Assembly (NCBI GenBank): GCA_030437565.1
Contig: CP129291.1
Location: forward strand, 1,922,001-1,986,000
Source: Terrilactibacillus sp. S3-3
GTDB lineage: Bacteria > Bacillota > Bacilli > Bacillales > Sporolactobacillaceae
Reading direction: 5' to 3'
DNA: 64,000 nt
Position numbers and translations under genes: made by a program. A model generated the notes under the pieces. The model did no database searches, was not told the origin of the DNA, and saw only the letters and a list, made by a program, of their open reading frames with translations. Shown in pieces: positions 8,545 to 18,771 of the stretch. Position 1 is the first letter of the stretch. The number at the start of each line of letters is the position of its first letter.

Positions 8545-9677
8545 TTATACGTAAGATAATACTACTTTTCCAAAACGATAACTGCTGCTATTGTATGTCC
8601 TATCTAGAAACTGGGATCCCTCTAGCGATGAAAAAATACTGTCAATTGGAACCAGCTTTTTTTCTGAATTATAGGTGGCGACTTCATCACGCAAATCTTT
8701 AGACGTGCCTATGCAATTGCCCATAATTGATAGATTGTTAATCATTACTGTCAACATGACCCGATCAATTTTCTTTGTGTTGATATCGTCAGTGTCTTCA
8801 ATAAATTGCTTGTGCTGATTTTTGTAACCACATGTGATATACCGGCCGCCGATGTTGAGTTGTTTAACAGCATTCAAAAGATGTAGATCGTAAAATGGGT
8901 CGAAAATCACATCAAACTTTCCGAGGTTCGAGTACCTTGACCAACTGCTAGCTCCACGCTCAATTCTTATGAGGCGTGCAGGAGATATAAAGGCCTTCTG
9001 AACATCTGACCAATCCGAAGTTGAAATAGCCACGTATCAATACCTAAAGAAACTAGACCTTTGATTAAGAAGAGCGATGTGTTTGAACGTGCACTAATAA
9101 CAAGTGCTCGCTGCCCTGGATGAACTTGGGTTCGTCTTATCATACTGTGAGAAGTTTGTGCTCCAATTGTAAAACCGGCGGCATCAGTGTTACTCATGGA
9201 ACTAGGGATACGAATTAATTTAGACTTATGCAGTCGCAACCACCCCTTTGATGCTTCGTTGGTTACTACGCCGGGAGCCACTTCGGGAGCAGGAGGGTTC
9301 GGGTACGCGCAGTCAGGAATCACACGATCCCCAATTGTAAATTCTTTCACTCCGTCCCCTTTTTCTACCACCGTTCCGACAAAGTCGGACCCAAAGAAAG
9401 AAACTGGAGCGGCATTCATTTTGACTTGTCCAGACATCCTTAAGGCTGCTTTTAAAATTATCGCTTTATCTCTGTAATTGCAGGAAAAAGCATCTACTTT
9501 TACTAAGACGAAGTCTCGATTGGCCGCATGATCAGCATTGAAATGCGGTTTCTGTATATCAATCAACCCACACTGTACTTGCTTCCAGCAATACTCACAG
9601 GGGATAGAAGATGTGCGACATTATTTGAAATTAATGAAGTGTTAACAATAGCTAGAGATTTCAATTTAATCCCTCCC
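8545..9677 (-). CDS. MDR-family (zinc-type alcohol dehydrogenase-like) oxidoreductase, broken
   Basis: Three frame segments make one ~375-residue medium-chain dehydrogenase/reductase. From TTG 9677 (after GGGAGGG) the start reads MKSLAIVNTSLISNN. After a shift near 9565 comes the GroES-like catalytic domain, with VKVDAFSCNYRDKAIIL, FFGSDFVGTVVEKGDGV and FTIGDRV. The NADP-binding half follows after a second shift near 9030 (FDVIFDPFYDLHLLNAV, GGRYITCGY). A permease fragment precedes it by 27 nt, suggesting a former operon. The substrate is unknown. The region is AT-richer than its neighbours, possibly acquired. Confidence 0.6.
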
Positions 9678-9704
9678 AATCTGGATAATAACCACGCTGC
9701 TAGT

Positions 9705-10007
9705 TTAGATATTCAAGATATACTCTTCCCGATTAAATCGCTTAGCAATGAATAGAAAGAGTACAACATCTATAACCGCTAAAACGGTAGCCAAGAGCAC
9801 AGCAAATTGTATGCCAAAAAGTAAAACTCCACTGGCTTGTGAGATCAGAGATCCGATAATTGGTAGAATTAGAATCATTGCAACAGATTGTGCCGATTTA
9901 CTAGTCTTTACATGCTGTGATACCGCTATTACTAAAGATATTGATAAGAATACAATTAACGGATCAAGTAAAACTCCCACAAGTAACCAACTTACGTTTG
10001 GAAACAC
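9705..10007 (-). pseudogene. ABC-2 type permease, C-terminal remnant
   Basis: About 100 residues with three hydrophobic segments, including PLIVFLSISLVIAVSQHVKT and ILPIIGSLISQASGV, then FNREEYI. This matches the C-terminal part of ABC-2 transporter permeases of the NatB type. No start or upstream half can be found in any frame before 10200, so this looks truncated rather than frameshifted. It is placed directly before the MDR oxidoreductase gene. Confidence 0.5.
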
Positions 10008-10016
10008 TTATAGTAG

Positions 10017-10475
10017 ACAAATCTACCGACTTTACGTGTTCTGGCCATTTCCATTTTTTTTCAATAGACACAAATGATTATACGACCGCCTTTGAACAGC
10101 CGATGATCGCACTAATGTCGCATATACATAGTTCTTCCTCCAATGATAATGTCTAAAGAATGGCCGCTCTTTTTTTCTCCTCCAGCCATCTATAGCTGCG
10201 CACCTTTTCTTCTTCACTGTTGGATTTTAACGTATATCGGACACGCATGACCTTGCTTTTATGCACACAGGTCCCATTGCATAGGTCGAGTCGTTCATCC
10301 GTTTTAACCATCCTTTATCCATTTTTGATTTATTTACAGTTTAACCGGCAGCAAAACCACTTATAATTAACTAAATCTTCAGATATTTGTACGCAGCAAA
10401 GGACCGTCTTCTGTTGAACTTTCAACAGAGAACGGCCCGCCCTCATTCCGGATGAAGCGATCCTGAGCGCCGCCT
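10017..10475. other. Intergenic region with terminator-like hairpin
   Basis: No gene recognised. A long inverted repeat (GGCCGTTCTCTGTTG with its partner around 10398-10437) lies downstream of dfrA and may end that transcript. Confidence 0.4.
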
Positions 10476-10967
10476 TTATGATTTTCTCTCATAGACGGTA
10501 AAAACATGCGGATAACGATTTTTTTTTCGTCCACCGTCCCTCTTTTTTCCGAAATCAACCGCCATTTTTTTTCGCAAAACCTTCGAAGTAAATATTTCCT
10601 TCAAAATCGGCTTCAATCCGCGTGATATACAGGCGATCGGCATAAGGAAAAAGCGCTTTGAAGATCTGCGCGCCACCGATCACGAAGCACTCTCCATTCT
10701 GAGCGTCAACGCTTACAAGCAGCGCTTCAACGGAATGGCAGACATCGACATGTTCCGGATGAAAAGCGCTGTCACGCGATAGCACAATGTTTTTTCTGCC
10801 GGGAAGCGGTTTTCCGATCGATTCAAATGTCCTTCGCCCCATCACGATCGGGTGTCCCATTGTCGTTTTTTTGAAATATTTCAGATCGGCGGGAAGATGC
10901 CAGGGCAAATCATTATCTTTGCCGATCAGCCGATTTTTGTCCATCGCCAAAAAAAAAAAGAAATCAT
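10476..10967 (-). CDS. dfrA: Dihydrofolate reductase, frameshifted
   Basis: DHFR reduces dihydrofolate to tetrahydrofolate with NADPH, recycling the folate oxidised by ThyA. The ATG at 10967 overlaps the thyA stop (ATGA). An 11-A run (10950-10959) right after the start shifts the frame before [20 protein letters not shown], the canonical substrate/cofactor region; [12 protein letters not shown] and FVIGGAQIF follow. A second shift near 10565 leads to the C-terminus [14 protein letters not shown]. Joined length is ~163 residues, normal for the family. Confidence 0.92.
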
Positions 10968-11760
10968 ACCGACACCTGACCTTTAATATGAGGATGAGGA
11001 TGATAACCCTCAATAACAAAATCCTCGTATTGAAAATCAAAAATAGACGGCACATCGCGAACAATTTTCAACGTCGGCAGCGCGGCCGCGGCTCCCGCTG
11101 CAGCTGCTCTCTGACTTGATCCAAATGATTCAGGTAAATATGTGCATCACCGAACGTATGGACAAAATCGCCGACTTCCAGGCCGGTCACATGGGCGATC
11201 ATGTGTGTGAGCAGCGCGTATGAAGCAATGTTGAACGGCACGCCCAGAAAAATATCGGCGCTCCGCTGGTAGAGCTGGCAGGACAGCTTGCCGTCATTGA
11301 CATAGAATTGAAATAAGCAGTGGCACGGCGGCAAAGCCATGCTGTCAATATCAGCCGGATTCCAGGCCGTCACAATCAGCCGTCTTGAATCCGGGTTATG
11401 TTTGATTTGCTCGACAACGCCGGCAATCTGATCGATCGTTTGGCCGTTTTTTCCCGGCCATGATCGCCACTGATGCCCGTACACCGGGCCGAGATCACCG
11501 TTTTCGTCGGCCCATTCATTCCAGATCCGGACGCCGTGATCTTGCAAATATTTGACGTTCGTATCCCCTTTAAGAAACCACAGCAATTCGTAAATAATGG
11601 ATTTATAGTGCAGCTTTTTCGTTGTCAAAAGGGGAAAACCCTCTTTTAAAGAAAAACGCATTTGATGGCCGAATACACTGAGCGTTCCCGTTCCTGTCCG
11701 ATCCGATTTTCGATGTCCCTCATCGAGCACCCGCCGGCACAAATCCAAATATTGCTTCAA
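10964..11760 (-). CDS. thyA: Thymidylate synthase
   Basis: ThyA methylates dUMP to dTMP using methylene-tetrahydrofolate. Seen in order: [34 protein letters not shown], the nucleophile loop [34 protein letters not shown] and [12 protein letters not shown]. One shift in a GC-rich stretch near 11090 precedes the normal C-terminus ([17 protein letters not shown]...GQVSV). The TTG at 11760 with GAGGTGA upstream fits the usual length of 264 residues; an ATG at 11787 lacks a site. It is co-transcribed with dfrA. Confidence 0.95.
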
Positions 11761-11872
11761 AAAAATCACCTCTCGTAAATCTTCCATTGTATCAGTTTAT
11801 CACAGCGCGGACCATTTTTTTTTCCTCTATTCCTTCCCTCCCCTTTTTTAAGTCAAAGGTGCCCCGTTTTCG

Positions 11873-12080
11873 AAGATAAAGTGAAACTTCAATCAGTGGG
11901 GGTTTTTTTCATCCTCCACTGATTGTTAGTTGCGGCCCACAGGAAGTGGGTCACACAGACGTTGCCACAGGATGTGGCGCCTTTAGTCTGTGTTCCTAAG
12001 ATCGGGCTTTTACGGGCAGTTATCCCCCACCTAGAAATCTAGATTTTTTTATTTCTTTGAGGTGGGGTCTTACTCCGTTT
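11873..12080 (+). repeat. Structured dispersed repeat, copy A (IS200/IS605-end-like)
   Basis: Starts AGATAAAGTGAAACTTCAAT, then a hairpin AATCAGTGG...CCACTGATT. More stems follow: GCCCAC/GTGGGT, ACACAGAC/GTCTGTGT enclosing GCCACA/TGTGGC, and CCCCACCT/AGGTGGGG. The first ~30 bp recur in reverse orientation at 25735-25765, again forming a CAGTGG...CCACTG hairpin. No protein is encoded. Shape and edge hairpin recall IS200/IS605-derived ends or their non-autonomous relatives, but I cannot prove this. Confidence 0.5.
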
Positions 12081-12262
12081 AATGCGGGATAAAACGCGGC
12101 GGATTAAACTTTCCTCTTCAAACACTTACAGAACGCAAAGGCAGCGGCGGCGGTCCTGCTCCTTCCCCTGAAAAAAATCGCCAGCCTCTAAACAATTAGC
12201 CTGCATGATCGAGTATTCCAAACATATGATTATAGGAGACTTTAATGTTTGGAGGATGGATC

Positions 12263-13250
12263 ATGACACAACACGATCGCTCGCACCATCTGCTCAACCA
12301 ACTTCGACATGACGGTCTTCAAACACTTCAATCTCACTGGAAAAAGTTGTATCAAACTGATCAAAAGAAAGCGCTGTCGCTGATCAACGACGATGCTCTT
12401 GAATTTCCTACCCTTTTTGCCTTGCGCGAGCACTTTGCCTCCCGCGGATATGATGACATGATCGAACGCAATCGCATTGCCCTTTCGCATGTCGACAATG
12501 TCCTTCAAGGAGCCGATTTAGGCATTGATAAAGCGACCCATTTTTTGTCAATCAGCACGACTTAGTCGTCACGGCATTTTATGGGTGCTCGATACGGGGG
12601 CAAAAGCTTTTCTGTCCATTGACTATATCCAAGTGATCGACCATACCGCCATGCAAATGATACTGACTTATAAGCAGGACTGGCTGAAAGAATTTGTCGA
12701 CCTGATCTTCTATCGCTACAAAAGCAAATCGCAGCGTCATTATCTTCTATCCGCTCTTTTCGACACGGCCGAGCCCAAAACCCTCGTTTACATTTCCAAT
12801 TATTTACTCTCAGATAACGCCGTGGAAAGGGATTACGCCCGAAAGCTTCTATCGTTTATTCCTGAAGTCAAGCACGCTTTAAGTGATCAATCGGCCTTTT
12901 TTGCCTTCGAAAGCTGGTTTGAAAAAAACGGGCACTATCTTGTTTATACCGGAGAGACAAACGATGCTCTCCCGTACAGCCGGCCATACCGCATTCACTA
13001 CATCGCCAAGTATCTTGGCAAATCCGTCTCACCCCGGGACGGCCGCCCTATGCAATCCTTTCTTGCCGACGAAAAATCATTCATTATCTTGCATTCAGCA
13101 AATTGCCCTTGCAAAAGCAGGTCTATCTATCTACTTACTCACTCAGCGGCATTGCGCCGCGTTGATCCGGACACTTGGCAAACATGGATCAGCAGGTCGT
13201 TTCATAGCCAGCTGTCATCCATACCTCTTGAGCAAAGGAGCGGCAGCTAA
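12263..13250 (+). CDS. Unknown protein translationally coupled to tgl, frameshifted
   Basis: ATG 12263 has a TGGAGGA site. The N-terminal ~95 residues are helical and charged. After a shift near 12550 the protein continues with a segment that has helix-repeat character (LFDTAEPKTLVYISNYLLSD), then WFEKNGHYLVYTGETNDALP and a C-terminal part whose frame is uncertain after about 13080. The stop TAA overlaps the tgl ATG (TAAATG), so translation is probably coupled. I do not recognise the family; the link to the coat transglutaminase suggests a sporulation role, by context only. Confidence 0.5.
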
Positions 13251-14060
13251 ATGATCATCGTAGAGCAACAGCCACTAACAGCAGAAGCGTCGCAACAACT
13301 AGCCGGTCTTGGTCCTTATGCCCCATCCATCGTTCAAAGTTTGACGGACGGTTACAACCAATTCTTTTATCCCGGCTTTCAGCAACTTTCTTTTGAAGTG
13401 AAATTAAGGCAGGAAACGATCCAGGCGGCTTATGATCTCGCTCGCAGCCAAGTCAGCTTTGCTACTTTTTACCACTCCGAATGCAATGGTATGTACTGGT
13501 CACTGACAAATGACGGCGGCTTCGAACTTAGGCCGGACGTCCGCCCAAGTGAAGCTATTCGTGATATTTTTGTACATGGCGAGTACTAGTACTATGCGTT
13601 TGAATGTGCGACGGCCATGATGATTGTGCTTTATAAAGCGATGATGGCAACGATTTCAACAAATACTTTCGATTATATTTATCACCATCTGTATTTATGG
13701 GACTGGCATCATCATCCCTTCTTTCCGCTGACGGTGGATGATCAGGTGGAAAGAGGTATCCCCGGCGACATCCGCTATTTTAAGAATCCTGAGGTCAGCC
13801 CGCAAACACCGCAGTGGCAGGGGGAAAACGCCATCCAGCTTCCCGGACAGCTTTACTATGGGCATGGACTCGGCATTCTGCAGGCAGCGGAGATGATTGA
13901 GGAATTGAACAAAAACCGGCGAATCGGCGCAACCATTCCGGCTTATCTAATGCCAAATGCCACGCGCCCGGACTACGTGGCGCTGACGAGTCATGCCGCG
14001 GCAGAGCGTATGCCGGAGACGATTCGGATAGTTGCCGGTACATCACAATTTGAGATTTAA
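13251..14060 (+). CDS. tgl: Spore-coat protein-glutamine gamma-glutamyltransferase with internal TAG
   Basis: Tgl cross-links coat proteins through Gln-Lys isopeptide bonds in late sporulation. The catalytic Cys motif YYAFECATAMM follows the usual SEAIRDI segment; WQGENAIQLPGQLYYGHGLG carries the catalytic-region Glu and His. The frame is interrupted by an in-frame TAG at 13587-13589. It results from a perfect tandem duplication GTACTAGTACTA: removing one copy gives HGEYYAFECATA, which aligns with other Tgl proteins without a gap. Apart from that the ~268-residue protein is intact. Either a recent lesion or a sequence error. Confidence 0.88.
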
Positions 14061-14096
14061 ATGCCAATCGGCGGCAGCTGCGCTTTGACCCCGGCC

Positions 14097-15598
14097 CTAG
14101 GTCCGGGGCATCTTGCTCTTTAATTCCCCTATACCGCGGCCCGGCAGAAAAAAAGCCGTGACAACGCCGGTTAGTGAGAGTAAAAACAGCAGGAAAAAAA
14201 CGTGATGAATGCCGGATGCCAGCACTTGTTTCAACAGATTGACGGCCGTCTGCGGCAAATCTGAAGCGCCTTGAGGGTGGATTAAGGCGTTCAGCTGCTG
14301 GGTGGACACTTTTTTCTCCCGCTGCCCTGTAGCCGATTATCTCGCCGCTCACTTTAGCATTAAAATAGGTGCCGAACACCGCCGCGCCGAGCGTCTGCCC
14401 TAAATTACGGAAAAACTGATTGGACGCCGTTGCCGCACCGCGCATCTGAAAGCCGACAGCCGCTTGTACGCAGACTGTTGTCGAAGTGATGATCAATCCA
14501 AAACTGAGTCCAAGCACCGCTGTTAGCAGATAGAAACTAAGATGGGAACTTGATAGGCTGAGAGACGATAACCACAGTCCGCAGAGATCGCCAGCAAGCC
14601 GCTGCCGACTAATCCGGTGCCCCTCACCTTGATTTTTTGCAGCAGATGGCCGCAAAGAAAGGAGCCGGCCATCCAGGTAATGGACATCGGCGTCAGCACA
14701 AATCCTGAACCCGTTGCGCTGAAGCCAAGCAATGCCTGCAGCCACATCGGCATGTACACATTCAGCCCAATCAAAACGCTGCTTGCAATCAGCGCCAAAC
14801 CGTTGGCCAGCATCAGGGCAGGATTGTTGAATAAATTGAGCGGGATCATCGGCTCTGCGGCTCTCCGTTCAATGATAAAAAAGATAACAATAAAAATAAC
14901 GAAAACAGTAAAAGCGAGCAGCACGATCGGAGAGAGCCAATCATTCTCCTCCCCCGCTTTTTGAAGGCCGTAGAGGAGGGCCACCATGCTGACGGCAAAA
15001 CTCAATGCCCCCCAATAATCGATCGTCTGTCTTGTACGGTCTGACCGCTCCCTAAGCGCCAAGCTGACCATGAAAACGGCCAATTCCCAAACGGAACGTT
15101 GATGAAGAAGATCCAATGCCAAGACAGCTGATCGACAAAAAAGCCGCCGACAAGCGGTCCGAAAATGCCGGCAATCCCCCAAATCATCCCGATGAGGCCA
15201 AACATTTTTGCCCTTTTTTCCATTGGAAAGACATCGCCGATAATCGTTGTGCTGACCGTCATCACGGCGCCGGCGCCAATACCTTGAATGCCGCGGAACA
15301 CAATCAGTTCTTCCATTGACTGCGCTAACCCGCACAGCACGGATCCAACTAAAAAGAACGAAGCTCCGACATTAAAAATCCGTTTGCGCCCAAACAGATC
15401 GGATAGCTTTCCAAAAAGCGGAACAGTCACAGCCGAAGCCAGCAAAAAGATGGCAAACACCCAGTCCATCATTTGTATCCCATGCAATGCGCTGACAATT
15501 TTCGGCATCGCCGTACTCACAATCGTTCCCTCAATCGCGGTCAGAAAAGTGCCGATCATCAGACCGGACATCACCATCACTTTATTTGCTCCATCCAT
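14097..15598 (-). CDS. MFS multidrug exporter, DHA2 (14-TM) type, frameshifted
   Basis: The N-terminal half shows TM1 with MIGTFLTAIEGTIVSTAMPK (motif D1-like) and motif A GKLSDLFGRKRIF. Motif C-like GIAGIFGPLVGGFFVDQLSW follows, so this is a proton-driven drug exporter of the EmrB/QacA group. Shifts occur near 15080 and 14560, and again near 14310 before the tail. Between them the 14-segment hydrophobic pattern is continuous (PMWLQALLGFSATGSGFVLT, GAATASNQFFRNLGQTLGAA). Starts at ATG 15598 after GGAGGGGGGAG. The drug specificity is unknown. Confidence 0.8.
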
Positions 15599-15745
15599 GC
15601 ACTCCCCCCTCCCCGTTACATCTTGATCCGTCCCTTATTTAGGCAGCCCAACCATTTTACAGGATGAGCAGTGCCGGGTCAATGAAAACGAACACAGCGG
15701 GGGAAAGCAATCGTTGGAACATCCAGCCGGCACATTAGCGGATCT

Positions 15746-16928
15746 TCATTCTTTTGAAAATACCCGTTTCCCAATCGTTTCCAGCGCGGCGTCATCGCTC
15801 GGCGGATTGTGGATGCCGGCGCGAACATCGCGATAATACCGTTCAAAAGGATTTGAACGAAAGATGCTTGTCCCGCCGACGATGCGCATGGCAATATCGA
15901 CGACTTTCATCGCTGCATGAGTAGCCGCATATTTTACGGCTTGGAGATCGGCGCCCAAATCTTTACGTCTGTCGGCATTCTCGTCCCATTGTTCGGCCAC
16001 CCCGTACATCAAATAGCGGGCTTTCATCAACTCAAAATCGATCTCGCCCATTTTTTGCTGGACGTGAGGCAGTTCAGCAATCGGCCGATCGATCGAGACT
16101 GTTCGGCATATATTTTTCCGCAAAATCGATCGCGTCCCTTCGGCAGGCCAGCGCGATGCCAAGATAGCAGGCGGGAATGTGAATGAGCCAGCCCGGCGGT
16201 GTATGGTCTTTGTCCTGCCAGCCGATCCGCTCAACATAAGCCTCTTCAGGCAATTCGACGCTATCCAAAATCAAATCATCACTGCGCGTCGCTCTCATTC
16301 CAAGCGTGTCCCATGTTTTCTTAAAGCGGACGCCCGGGGTTTTGCGGTGGACCAGGAACCCGCCAATATCATCGCTCCCTTTGATCGAGGCCGAAACAAT
16401 AAAGTAGTCGGCAATCGGCGCCAGCGTTGTAAACGTCTTGCGGCCGTTCAGCAGCCAGCCGTTGTCCGTACGAACCGCTTCGGTCTGCGGCTTGCCGCCC
16501 CTGATCGGACTGCCGGTCTGCGGTTCGGTTGCCGCGCGATTGATCAAGACTTTATCTTTGACCACTTGATCGCATAGTTTGGCGAAGGTTGCTTCCTTCC
16601 ACTCGCGGCGGGCAGCCAAATCCATCATAATACCAAGATGCCAGCCAATCCCCAGCGTTGTCGCTCCGTCCCCCTGTGCCAGCGTCTCTTGAACAAGCGC
16701 AAATTCATATAATGATATATCTTTTCCGCCCTTCTCAGCGGGCAGTGTCAGTGCGGTGTAACCGGAAGCTTTCAGCGCCTCAAAATTGTCAAACGGAAAA
16801 TCGCCGGTTCGATCATAGTGAGCGGCCTTGGGTGCAAAGGCTTTGGCATGACCAGCTGGCAATTCATACAGTTCCCGCTGCCTTGCCGTTTTAATAAACG
16901 TTTCATTCATATTAAACACAATACTCAT
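15746..16928 (-). CDS. Acyl-CoA dehydrogenase family protein, frameshifted
   Basis: Flavin-dependent acyl-CoA dehydrogenase fold: N-terminal helical domain (FEALKASGYTALTLPAEKGG), middle FAD region (INRAATEPQTGSPIRGGKPQ, WLLNGRKTFTTLAPIADYF) and, after a shift near 16100, the C-terminal helical domain ending GGTSIFRSNPFERYYRDVRA. The C-terminus lacks the typical Glu-Gly-Thr catalytic segment and instead resembles the YdbM / DszC-like branch. Start ATG 16928 follows AAAGGGG. About 394 residues. Substrate unknown. Confidence 0.75.
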
Positions 16929-17373
16929 CCCCTTTCTTTTCCAACCAGCTCGTAATAGTTTCATTGTAGCATAATTTGGAAAGAAAAATGGTGGGACAAC
17001 GTTTGCCAGGTGGCACCGGCTGACCAAACTTCAAGACTGTCGTCAAGGAGATTAATTCGTTTAACGTGTTTTATTGGGGAACAATTTTGCTTTTTGAAAT
17101 TTTTGAACAGGATTTCCACTTCATAATTCCTGGGTTCGCCAATTCCCTTCCGCAGCCAGCATTAGGACTAGAGGATAAACAAGATTAACAGAATTTTTGT
17201 TTTTCGATTCACATTAAATTTCTAAGTAAATCCATACTTTTTCTATTTTGGCTCAGATTTTTTAACCTTAGGTTTGAGATAAATTTAGCAAAGTTCTTTC
17301 TTTTTGAAAACATAAGAATTAATAGCACATCGGGTAATAAATATACCTGATAGTTAACAAAGAACGGATTTCA
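16929..17373. other. AT-rich intergenic region at the edge of the accessory scar
   Basis: No gene or clear element recognised. AT content rises towards the sigma-like pseudogene. Confidence 0.3.
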
Positions 17374-17666
17374 GTGACCAAGAAGGTTTATAAAGCCTAC
17401 TACCACTCCAGGAACTGAGAAAAATATTTAGAAAAGTTGGCAAATAAGAACAACATTTCGCTTGAAAACTGCATGGAGAAAGGCATTCCAGTGGAGTATA
17501 TGATTACCTCAGTAGAGGATGCCATTGAGGGAGTACTCGCCACGAAGGAATTGATTGCAAAAATGCTGGATTGCCTAGCACTGCTCGATGACCATGACAG
17601 GTACCTTATTATTGAATGATTTTATCATAGAATGAGTGAACGGACTTTGTCTCTGGAAATAGGGAC
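17374..17666 (+). pseudogene. Sigma-70-like protein of mobile elements, decayed
   Basis: Reading from GTG 17374 gives MTKKVYKAYYHSRN, a TGA, then EKYLEKL...GIPVEYMITSVEDAIEG and LLDDHDRYLIIE, a second TGA (17617-17619), and FYHRMSERTLSLEIG, all in one frame. This is the layout of the short sigma-70-related proteins of Firmicute ICEs and prophages, ending in a region-4 helix-turn-helix. Two in-frame stops and the sudden change into the repeat array inside the HTH show that it is dead. Confidence 0.6.
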
Positions 17667-18507
17667 GTTCTGCAGTTTAAGCCCCCTGTTCTACAGTTTA
17701 AGCCCCTCGTTCTACAGTTTAAGACCCTCATTCTACAGTTTAAGACCCTCGTTCTACAGTTTAAGCCTCACGTTCTACAGTTTAAGCCTCCCGTTCTACA
17801 GTTTAAGCCACCCGTTCTACAGTTTAAGACCCTCGTTCTACAGTTTAAGACCCTCGTTCTACAGTTTAAGACCCTCGTTCTACAGTTTAAGCCACCCGTT
17901 CTACAGTTTAAGCCCCTCGTTCTACAGTTTAAGCCACCCGTTCTACAGTTTAAGACCCTCGTTCTACAGTTTAAGCCCCTCGTTCTACAGTTTAAGACCC
18001 ACGTTCTACAGTTTAAGACCCACGTTTCTACAGTTTAAGACCCACGTTCTACAGTTTAAGACCCACGTTCTACACATAAGACCCACGTTCTACAGTTTAA
18101 GACCCACGTTCTACAGTTTAAGCCACCCGTTCTACAGTTTAAGCCACCCGTTCTACAGTTTAAGCCACCCGTTCTACAGTTTAAGCCACCCGTTCTACAG
18201 TTTAAGCCCCCGTTCTACAGTTTAAGCCCCTCGTTCTACAGTTTAAGCCCCTCGTTCTACAGTTTAAGCCCCTCGTTCTACAGTTTAAGCCCCTCGTTCT
18301 ACAGTTTAAGCCCCCGTTCTACAGTTTAAGCCCCACGTTCTACAGTTTAAGCCACCCGTTCTACAGTTTAAGACCCACGTTCTACAGTTTAAGCCACCCG
18401 TTCTACAGTTTAAGCCACCCGTTCTACAGTTTAAGCCACCCGTTCTACAGTTTAAGACCCACGTTCTACAGTTTAAGCCACCCGTTCTACAGTTTAAGCA
18501 TTCCACC
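17667..18507 (+). repeat. 21-bp tandem repeat array, about 40 copies
   Basis: Each unit is the near-invariant 14-mer TTCTACAGTTTAAG plus a 7-bp tail taken mainly from four variants (CCCCTCG, ACCCTCG, CCACCCG, ACCCACG). I count 40 units; two have 6-bp tails, one has an extra T (near 18026) and one reads TACACATAAG instead of TACAGTTTAAG. Equal tails occur in runs (four CCCCTCG, four CCACCCG, five or more ACCCACG), so it grew by local duplication. Because 21 is divisible by 3, both strands contain open frames of FYSLRPS or LNCRTGG heptads; I regard these as by-products. Confidence 0.95.
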
Positions 18508-18771
18508 GATGACGATCCATGACCGCAATTGACTTAACGCTTTATCATTTAGCTACCGGTACACTTGTTCCAATGGGCGACTTTGATTTGATGGATTCAG
18601 TCTCACATCATGGAGTAAAAGGAATCACGCAAGTCGAAGCGAGAAACCGTCAATACCTTTGTTTATATCATGGAGGCCTGCGGTTTTATTTCATACGATT
18701 GCGAGTGGTGGCATTACACACTGAAACACGAACCTTATCCAAACACTTATTTTGATTTTCCGATCATATAA
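18508..18771 (+). pseudogene. VanX/DdpX-type D-Ala-D-Ala dipeptidase, C-terminal fragment
   Basis: After the array the sequence reads AIDLTLYHLATGTLVPMGDF, then SHHGVKGITQVEARNRQ. In the next frame (shift near 18660) it gives FVYIMEACGFISYDCEWWHY and EPYPNTYFDFP, stop at 18769. The SAIDLTL and EWWHY motifs carry the zinc and catalytic residues of the VanX family (M15D). The N-terminal half is absent: the array stands where it should be. A joined fragment is ~85 residues of a normal ~200, so not functional. Confidence 0.75.

Noticed and set aside
9517..10160. Plus-strand open frames here and over the other minus-strand genes
   Set aside because: They are shadows of the oxidoreductase and permease sequence with no family match or ribosome sites.
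13587..13589. Programmed recoding of the TAG in tgl
   Set aside because: The stop lies within a perfect 6-bp tandem duplication, and removing one copy restores the family alignment; no sign of pyrrolysine genes.
17632..18506. Repeat proteins on either strand (FYSLRPS heptads plus, LNCRTGG heptads minus)
   Set aside because: The frames are open only because the unit is 21 bp; indels in the array break them, there is no ribosome site, and the composition is implausible.
17667..18507. CRISPR array
   Set aside because: Units are 21 bp head-to-tail with 7-bp tails from a small set; there are no unique spacers of 25-40 bp and no cas genes.
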